DNA from: an uncultured Lachnospiraceae bacterium | GTDB taxonomy: Bacteria; Bacillota; Clostridia; Lachnospirales; Lachnospiraceae | DNA: 11,454 nt | Assembly (NCBI GenBank): GCA_948441955.1 | Contig: CAOJQZ010000074.1 | Location: forward strand, 1-11,454 | Direction of reading: 5' to 3' | In this document: positions 6,883 to 11,454 of the stretch, piece after piece | How the letters are laid out: the number at the start of each line of letters is the position of its first letter | How positions within the stretch are numbered: position 1 is the first letter of the stretch | Notes under the pieces: generated by a model | Databases searched by the model: none | What the model was told of the DNA's origin: nothing | The model's input: the letters and a program-made list of their open reading frames with translations, nothing else | Position numbers and translations under genes: made by a program

Positions 6883-7939
6883 ACCGTTCAAATGCCAGTT
6901 CAATTAGTTTTGCAATTAGATCCTTTTTAGAAATTCCTTCGGCCTCCCACAGCATAGGATACATACTGATAGCTGTGAATCCGGGCATGGTATTTATCTC
7001 GTTGAAAATAACCTCGCCTTCATCTGTTACAAAGAAATCTACTCTGGAGAGTCCATAGCCGTCTACAGCATTGAAGATTGCCTCGGCAGCTTTTTTTACT
7101 TTTGCAGCGGCCCCGTCAGGAAGCAGAGGATTAATTACGGTGCGGGATTCTTCATTAAAGTACTTCGCTTCAAAATCATAAAAATCTGCAGCGGCAAGGA
7201 TTTCACCAACGCCGGAGGACTGCACAGGTTTCTGGCCGCCGCCCAGTACGGCGCACTCGATCTCATGACCATAAATCATTTCCTCAACAAGAATTTTCCG
7301 ATCATGCTTTGCGGCCTCTTCAAGTCCCAGGATTAGCTGGCGGCGGTTTTCTGCCTTACTTACGCCTCTTGAGGAGCCAGCGTTGGAAGGCTTAATAAAT
7401 ACGGGATAAGAGAATTTTTCTTCTATCTTCCGTATGACTTCGTCCATATTTTTTTTCATCCGCCAGCTCATAACCGGAACATAATCTGCCTGTCGGATTC
7501 CAAGATCATCAACAATGATTTTTGTATACAGCTTATCCATAGATACTGCCGAGGAAAGAACACCGCAGCCCACGTAAGGGATTTTTGCCATTTCCAAAAG
7601 TCCCTGAACAGCTCCATCTTCCCCCAAGGGGCCGTGAAGCACCGGAAATACTACGTCTATCTTTTCCTGTATCATATTTCCATTTTCAGCGATTATGACA
7701 CATTGTTTTGTGGCATCAGGCGAAATAACCGCTTCCGCCTTGCTTTCCCGCCATGCTCCTGAGCGGATATCATCAATAGAATCCGTTCGAAGCCAATGGC
7801 CGTCCTCTGTAATTCCGATAAGCAACAGTTCATAATTTCCCGTGTTAATCTGTTCAGCTACATTAGCAACCGACATACAGGATACAATATGCTCGGAAGA
7901 CTGACCGCCGAATAATACAGCAATTTTCTTTTTTGTCAT
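6881..7939 (-). CDS. ddl: D-alanine--D-alanine ligase
   Basis: Predicted 352-residue ATP-grasp ligase that joins two D-alanines for the peptidoglycan precursor stem peptide. The N-terminal domain opens with KKIAVLFGGQSSEHIVS, where Glu16 corresponds to the Glu that binds the first D-Ala; VFPVLHGPLGEDGAVQGLLE (98-117) is the usual family phrase. The ATP-grasp part has FIKPSNAGSSRGV (181-193), VEEMIYGHEIECAVLG (218-233), and metal ligands Asp301, Glu314 and Asn316 (DFF, NEIN). The omega loop reads YDFEAKY (254-260); its final Lys-Tyr matches the Lys215-Tyr216 pair of D-Ala-D-Ala ligases, rather than the changed loop of VanA-type D-Ala-D-Lac enzymes, so ordinary D-Ala-D-Ala specificity is inferred. 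The start follows AAAAGGAG with good spacing. It lies 21 bp downstream of a YitT-family gene on the same strand and is probably expressed with it. Its stop codon abuts the glmM terminator. Confidence 0.95.
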   Translation of the reverse strand: MTKKKIAVLFGGQSSEHIVSCMSVANVAEQINTGNYELLLIGITEDGHWLRTDSIDDIRSGAWRESKAEAVISPDATKQCVIIAENGNMIQEKIDVVFPVLHGPLGEDGAVQGLLEMAKIPYVGCGVLSSAVSMDKLYTKIIVDDLGIRQADYVPVMSWRMKKNMDEVIRKIEEKFSYPVFIKPSNAGSSRGVSKAENRRQLILGLEEAAKHDRKILVEEMIYGHEIECAVLGGGQKPVQSSGVGEILAAADFYDFEAKYFNEESRTVINPLLPDGAAAKVKKAAEAIFNAVDGYGLSRVDFFVTDEGEVIFNEINTMPGFTAISMYPMLWEAEGISKKDLIAKLIELAFER

Positions 7940-7960
7940 AAGTGTCTCCTTTTTGTTTTA

Positions 7961-8803
7961 TTATATGGAATGGAACCCTTTTCCTATGATTTCACTTGTA
8001 TTAGAAATCAGGAGAAATGCGTCCGGAGAATTTTCTTTTATATAATTCCTCAGCCTGACAGCCTCTACGCGGTTCAGCACAGTAAAAATAATATATTTAT
8101 CCTCACCGGAAAAGGCGCCTTTTCCGGAAACAATCGTTGCACTTCTGTTTAAATGCTCCTTGATGTAGTCACAGATTGGCTGCGGATTTTTGCACACCAC
8201 ATTAAAATACTTAGATAGGTTCAGACTTTCAATAAATCCGTCTATCATAAAGGAACGCGCGGCAAGTCCAAGGAAGGAGAAAAGACCGGTTTCGATATCA
8301 AACACAAAGCATCCGCTTAAGGTAATGACCAGATCCGTGACCATTAAAGCCTTTCCGATGTCAAGACTTGAGTATTTTTTCATAATCATAGCAATCACGT
8401 CTGTTCCGCCGCTTGAAGCGCCGATATTAAAGAGTATGGCAGAGCCAAAGGCAGGCAGCGCGATTGCAAAGGCCAGTTCCAGTATAGGCTGGTCAGTGAG
8501 CGGATGATTCATAGGATAAATACGCTCCAGCACAGATAAGGATACCGATAAAAGAATGCTGCAGTAACCTGTTTTAGCGGCAAATCTTTTCCCAAGAACA
8601 AAGAAACCAATAGCGAGAAGCAGCATATTTGTAATAAATGTAAAGTCGCTGGCAGAAAGGATGCCTGTCTTTGCGACAAGAACAGCTAAGCCGGTAATGC
8701 CGCCAAAGGTAAAATTATTGGCAAATTTGAAAAAGTAAACGCCTACAGCCATAATCAAAGTACTGGCAGTCATTAAAATAAAATTTTTAAATTGTGATTT
8801 CAT
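7961..8803 (-). CDS. YitT family membrane protein (first paralogue)
   Basis: Predicted 280-residue integral membrane protein of the YitT family. The start at 8803 (MKSQFKN) was chosen because GAGGA lies 7 bases upstream; the adjacent ATG at 8806 is too close to it, and the longer frame from 8890 would include the promoter. About six hydrophobic segments are visible (near 7-25, 33-48, 53-71, 78-92, 108-127, 150-172). The family signature SSGGTDVIAMIMKKY is at 130-144. The soluble C-terminal domain (about 195-278, DUF2179-like) contains GKGAFSGEDKYIIFTVLNRVEAVRLRNYIKENSPDAF. The molecular function of the family is not established; some members have been discussed as transporters. It is the first gene of a probable two-gene transcript with ddl, from a strong promoter shared back-to-back with the eno region. 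A second, diverged copy lies at the right of the window. Confidence 0.9.
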   Translation of the reverse strand: MKSQFKNFILMTASTLIMAVGVYFFKFANNFTFGGITGLAVLVAKTGILSASDFTFITNMLLLAIGFFVLGKRFAAKTGYCSILLSVSLSVLERIYPMNHPLTDQPILELAFAIALPAFGSAILFNIGASSGGTDVIAMIMKKYSSLDIGKALMVTDLVITLSGCFVFDIETGLFSFLGLAARSFMIDGFIESLNLSKYFNVVCKNPQPICDYIKEHLNRSATIVSGKGAFSGEDKYIIFTVLNRVEAVRLRNYIKENSPDAFLLISNTSEIIGKGFHSI

Positions 8804-8808
8804 CATAC

Positions 8809-8815
8809 CTTCCTC
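8809..8815 (-). promoter_or_regulatory. Ribosome binding site that sets the YitT start
   Basis: On the minus strand GAGGAAGG precedes two consecutive ATG codons. Spacing from GAGGA favours the second ATG (8803-8801); the first would be only one base from the end of the purine run. Confidence 0.5.
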
Positions 8816-8849
8816 AATATTAAAATTTTCTTGTGTTATTCCGTTCCCA

Positions 8850-8878
8850 ATTGTAACGCCGGTATATAGAAAAGTCAA
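8850..8878 (-). promoter_or_regulatory. Strong sigma-A-type promoter of the YitT-ddl unit
   Basis: On the minus strand TTGACT (8878-8873) and TACAAT (8855-8850) are spaced by 17 bp, each one base off consensus. Transcription should start near 8843, giving a leader of about 40 bases. This rules out the longer reading frame from 8890, whose start codon would be upstream of the transcript. Confidence 0.75.
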
Positions 8879-8884
8879 TGAAAA

Positions 8885-8925
8885 TTGCAAAAACAGAACA
8901 CCGAAATATTACTGTGAATAGTAAT
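8885..8925 (+). promoter_or_regulatory. Candidate eno promoter with inverted repeat
   Basis: TTGCAA (8885-8890) and TATTAC (8907-8912) are 16 bp apart, a moderate sigma-A match. The -10 overlaps an inverted repeat, ATTACT (8908-8913) and AGTAAT (8920-8925), separated by 6 bp, which would cover the transcription start and could be an operator. No better promoter is seen in the 165 bp divergent spacer. The -35 lies 6 bp from that of the opposite YitT promoter. Confidence 0.35.
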
Positions 8926-8968
8926 GAAGATTCAGCACATAATATTTTTTATGAAGGAGGAGTAAAAG

Positions 8969-10288
8969 ATGCAGAAGTATTTACCGATTACGGACATATA
9001 CGCAAGAGAAATCTTAGATTCCCGGGGGAATCCTACTATAGAAGTGGAAGTATTGGCAGGAGAAAAATATCTTGGGCGGGCGGCCGTGCCATCAGGAGCC
9101 TCTACAGGTCAGTTTGAGGCTCTGGAGCTTCGAGACAGGGAGAAGAGGTACGGAGGGCTTGGAGTGGAACATGCAGTTGACCACGTAAATAGACAGATTG
9201 CACGAGAGCTTATTGGAATGAATGTATTTAATCAGACGGCGATCGACGCATGTCTGCTCCGCATTGACAGGACAGAGAATAAGTCCAATCTTGGAGCGAA
9301 CGCTATGCTGGGCGTATCTATGGCGGCAGCCAGGGCAGCGGCAGAGGCATCAGGGCTTCCGTTCTACGCCTATCTGGGCGGAGCGAATGCCAAGCGTCTT
9401 CCAGTACCAATGATGAACATTATGAATGGGGGAAGACATGCAGATAATACAATTGATATTCAGGAATTTATGATTATGCCGGTGGGAGCAGAGAATTTCC
9501 GCGAAGGACTCCGAATGTGTGCAGAAATATATCATATGCTTAAGAAACTTCTAAAAAGAGAAGGAATGAGTACAGGGGTAGGAGACGAGGGTGGATTTGC
9601 GCCGGATCTTCCGGATACAAAAGCAGCTCTTACCTTTATTACAAATGCAGTCCGGGAGGCAGGCTATAAGCCGGGAGATGATATCTGTTTCGCACTGGAT
9701 GTGGCGGCAACAGAGCTGTACGATAAAAAATTCAAAAAATATGTTTTTGAAGGAGAAGGGAAAATGCGGAACGAAAATGTTATCCGTTCAGCAGAAGAGC
9801 TTATTGATTACTATGAGGAGTTAATTGAGGAATTTCCAATTATATCTATCGAGGATCCGCTGGATGACGAGGACTGGGACGGCTGGGAGCTTTTGACAAC
9901 AAGGCTTGGACTTCATATTCAGCTTGTAGGCGACGATCTGTTTGTTACAAATACAAAAAGAATCTGCAAGGGAATCGAAAAAGAGGTGGCAAACGCAGTT
10001 CTTATAAAGGCAAACCAGATAGGAACGTTAACAGAAACCTTTGACGCTATAGAAACGGCCAAAAATGCGGGCTATCAGACTATCATTTCCCATCGTTCAG
10101 GAGAGACGGCAGACACAATCATTGCAGATATTGCAGTAGCCTTCAATGCAGGCCAGATAAAAACAGGAGCTCCATGCCGTTCCGAGCGGGTGGAAAAATA
10201 TAATCAGCTGCTCCGTATAGAAGAGAAATTAGGGGAAGAGGCCGAATATGGCAGTAAAGCGGCTCAGTCCGGGAGAGGTTTTTTTTAA
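8969..10288 (+). CDS. eno: Enolase (phosphopyruvate hydratase)
   Basis: Predicted 439-residue cytosolic enzyme converting 2-phosphoglycerate to phosphoenolpyruvate in glycolysis. The N-terminal domain has REILDSRGNPTIEVEV (13-28) and the mobile loop PSGASTG (41-47). The barrel carries the catalytic residues in GVGDEGGFAP (Glu207) and LIKANQIGTLTET (Lys347), with His157, Mg ligands Asp244, Glu295 (IEDP) and the Asp322-Asp323 pair (GDDLFVTN), and substrate contacts His375-Arg376-Ser377 in SHRSGET and Lys398. Length is slightly above the usual 425-433. The ATG follows AAGGAGG (8954-8960) with 8 bp spacing. The last residues, QSGRGFF, are encoded by the left arm and T-run of a 15 bp palindrome, and the stop codon lies in its loop, so the C-terminal tail looks like a recent read-through extension. 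The tail lies after the conserved RIEEKLGEEAEYGSKA region and should not touch the active site. The gene is divergent from YitT-ddl and convergent with the second YitT gene. Confidence 0.97.
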   Translation: MQKYLPITDIYAREILDSRGNPTIEVEVLAGEKYLGRAAVPSGASTGQFEALELRDREKRYGGLGVEHAVDHVNRQIARELIGMNVFNQTAIDACLLRIDRTENKSNLGANAMLGVSMAAARAAAEASGLPFYAYLGGANAKRLPVPMMNIMNGGRHADNTIDIQEFMIMPVGAENFREGLRMCAEIYHMLKKLLKREGMSTGVGDEGGFAPDLPDTKAALTFITNAVREAGYKPGDDICFALDVAATELYDKKFKKYVFEGEGKMRNENVIRSAEELIDYYEELIEEFPIISIEDPLDDEDWDGWELLTTRLGLHIQLVGDDLFVTNTKRICKGIEKEVANAVLIKANQIGTLTETFDAIETAKNAGYQTIISHRSGETADTIIADIAVAFNAGQIKTGAPCRSERVEKYNQLLRIEEKLGEEAEYGSKAAQSGRGFF

Positions 10289-10307
10289 AAATCCTCTCCC
10301 GGACTGA
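10264..10307. terminator. Palindrome at the end of eno, likely two-way terminator
   Basis: TCAGTCCGGGAGAGG (10264-10278) and CCTCTCCCGGACTGA (10293-10307) are perfectly complementary over 15 bp; the loop is T8-A5-T, in which the T and A runs can also pair. It lies between two convergent genes and contains the eno stop codon (10286-10288). Unlike a normal intrinsic terminator, no T-run follows the complete hairpin on either strand; the T-run is inside. Its role as a terminator is inferred from position and stability. Confidence 0.55.
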
Positions 10308-10317
10308 TGCAGGCAGC

Positions 10318-11202
10318 TTACAGGCGTTTTTCAAAATTTCCATCTACAGAGCAACCTTCCGTAAATATCATAAATGCGTTTGGATCTATACTGTGTACAA
10401 TATGCTTAATCTGATTAACTTCATATTTTGAAATCATAACAAATAGGATGTAGGAGGTTTTACGCGTGTAGGCTCCCTCGCCGTCCCAATTTGTAACACC
10501 GCGGCCGGTCTGGGTCATGATAGCATCGGAAATTCCAGTTTTTTTGGTGAATATCATGACGCTTGTATTGATATTTTGTATATGAAGCTTATCCACTGTC
10601 AGAGAAAATACGGTTGCGTAAATCAAGGAATAAACAACAATTTCTATATTATACAGGAACAGGCAGACAGCATATACAATAAAATTAATCAGAAGATTTA
10701 CCTTACCGACACTTAAGTTCGGATACTTTTTTGCACAGCATACACCAATGATATCCGGACCGCCCGCCGTACTTCTGGCCCTTAAAATAATACCGCTTCC
10801 ACAGCCTGCAACAATACCTCCGATAATGCACGAGGTAAGATAATCTTCGATAATCGGTGTCTGAGGTACACGGACCAATACAAGACAGAGGCTGATAACC
10901 CCTACGCCAAACAGAGATTTTAACGCAAAGGCCTTACCCATGACCCGGTAGCCAAGGTAGAATAATGGAACGTTGAGCATAAAGTAGAGGAATCCGGCCA
11001 GATCAAGGCCCGCCGGAATAGGTATATGGATCCCTTGGACCAGAAAGGTTCTGATAAGCTGTGCAATACCCATGAAGCCGCCGTTGTATAGGCCGAGAGG
11101 GGTAATAAGCATATTTAGGCCAATAGCATAGATAAGGCTTCCGACGATTGTATTTATAATCTGAAGAACAGATTCTTTCTTTTTGTTATACAGTTTTTCC
11201 AT
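10318..11202 (-). CDS. YitT family membrane protein (second paralogue)
   Basis: Predicted 294-residue integral membrane protein of the YitT family. The start has AGGAGG (11215-11210) 7 bp upstream. Hydrophobic segments lie near 13-35, 40-58, 66-85, 93-110, 121-140 and 165-200. The family signature is present in altered form, RSTAGGPDIIGVCCAKKYPNLSVGK (143-167), where the first paralogue has SSGGTD. The soluble C-terminal domain (about 210-285) matches the DUF2179-like part of the first copy: GRGVTNWDGEGAYTRKTSYILFVMISKYEVNQIKHIVHSIDPNAF. Function is not established for the family. It is a single gene with its own strong promoter, convergent with eno, and not in an operon with any gene visible here. 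The two copies differ widely in the membrane part, so they are old paralogues rather than a recent duplication. Confidence 0.9.
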   Translation of the reverse strand: MEKLYNKKKESVLQIINTIVGSLIYAIGLNMLITPLGLYNGGFMGIAQLIRTFLVQGIHIPIPAGLDLAGFLYFMLNVPLFYLGYRVMGKAFALKSLFGVGVISLCLVLVRVPQTPIIEDYLTSCIIGGIVAGCGSGIILRARSTAGGPDIIGVCCAKKYPNLSVGKVNLLINFIVYAVCLFLYNIEIVVYSLIYATVFSLTVDKLHIQNINTSVMIFTKKTGISDAIMTQTGRGVTNWDGEGAYTRKTSYILFVMISKYEVNQIKHIVHSIDPNAFMIFTEGCSVDGNFEKRL

Positions 11203-11262
11203 TTTATTTCCTCCTGAGTGTATGCAGATATCATATATTACCGAATATTTATTTATGAAAAC

Positions 11263-11292
11263 AATATATCATTTCTGCTTATTTCGTGTCAA
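11263..11292 (-). promoter_or_regulatory. Strong sigma-A-type promoter of the second YitT gene
   Basis: On the minus strand a perfect TTGACA (11292-11287) is followed after 18 bp by TATATT (11268-11263). Transcription should start near 11256, giving an AT-rich leader of about 54 bases. Confidence 0.75.
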
Positions 11293-11334
11293 TAATATCT
11301 GGCAGAGTGTAAATTGTGCTGCATAAAACCATGC

Positions 11335-11363
11335 TGGCAAAAATATTCGAGAGGGTATATAAT
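11335..11363 (+). promoter_or_regulatory. Possible rightward promoter leading out of the window
   Basis: TGGCAA (11335-11340) and a perfect TATAAT (11358-11363) are separated by 17 bp. If real, it would transcribe from about 11370 into the repeat at the edge. No open reading frame of useful length starts before the window ends. Confidence 0.4.
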
Positions 11364-11417
11364 GGGTTTCAGCAAAAATAAGTAAGGAAAATAAAAAAAG
11401 GGTGAGTTGAAAAAGTG

Positions 11418-11449
11418 AATTCCACTTTGCGAGATTAAATTCCACTTTG
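11418..11449. repeat. Two 12 bp direct repeats, possible IS end
   Basis: AATTCCACTTTG occurs at 11418-11429 and again at 11438-11449, a 20 bp period, in an A-rich stretch. Short repeats with this spacing are typical of the ends of some insertion sequences, for example IS21-like elements, which carry several copies at each terminus. The copies could also be binding sites for a regulator of the next gene. The window ends 5 bp later, so neither can be proven. Confidence 0.45.
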
Positions 11450-11454
11450 AAAAA

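Noticed and set aside
6523..6903. Long minus-strand open frames within and after glmM (6523-6903, 6584-6850)
   Set aside because: They are antisense to conserved glmM codons, have low-complexity Leu/Pro/Ser-rich translations, and one crosses the terminator hairpin.
6881..7939. Ddl as a VanA/VanG-type resistance ligase
   Set aside because: The omega loop keeps the YDFEAKY phrase of D-Ala-D-Ala ligases, and there is no vanH, vanX, vanT or vanRS-like neighbour.
8804..8890. N-terminal extension of the first YitT protein from ATG 8890
   Set aside because: The extension would include the strong promoter at 8850-8878 and has no ribosome binding site, and the ATG at 8803 has one.

Overview
The window looks like chromosomal DNA of a low-to-mid GC Firmicute, most probably a gut Lachnospiraceae/Clostridia member. 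The basis is strong AGGAGG-type ribosome binding sites, sigma-A-like promoters, a GlmM and a Ddl of Firmicutes type, two YitT-family membrane proteins, and a split purine cyclohydrolase/transformylase pair of a kind known in anaerobic Firmicutes. I recognise these from sequence motifs only; no search was run. The genes are compact and no stretch over about 300 bp lacks a gene.

Layout from left to right: (1) a minus-strand lipoprotein with an internal duplication (3-1091), divergent from (2) a plus-strand two-gene purine operon, a PurO-type IMP cyclohydrolase (1233-1946) and a stand-alone AICAR transformylase (1961-3139), which together do the work of bifunctional PurH. (3) A 170 bp spacer with a REP-like palindrome, then a cytoplasmic GH42 beta-galactosidase (3310-5364). 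(4) glmM (5484-6830) with its own promoter and a clear rho-independent terminator (6838-6882). (5) On the minus strand, convergent with glmM, a YitT-family protein followed 21 bp later by ddl (8803 down to 6881), probably one transcript from a strong promoter at 8850-8878. (6) eno on plus (8969-10288), divergent from the YitT/ddl unit. (7) A second YitT-family protein on minus (11202 down to 10318), convergent with eno. A 15 bp perfect palindrome lies between them, with the eno stop codon in its loop. (8) A 252 bp right-hand intergenic region with a strong promoter for the second YitT gene, a possible rightward promoter, and at the very edge two 12 bp direct repeats that look like an insertion-sequence end.

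Functionally this is mostly housekeeping: the last two steps of IMP synthesis, galactoside hydrolysis, supply of glucosamine-1-phosphate and D-Ala-D-Ala for peptidoglycan, and enolase in glycolysis. GlmM and Ddl both feed cell-wall synthesis but sit in separate convergent transcripts. I see no tRNA, rRNA, CRISPR, phage, defence or obviously new multi-gene system. The points worth a second look are the split PurH pair, the palindrome that overlaps the end of eno, the duplicated lipoprotein, the altered cysteine cluster of the GH42 enzyme, and the repeat at the right edge.
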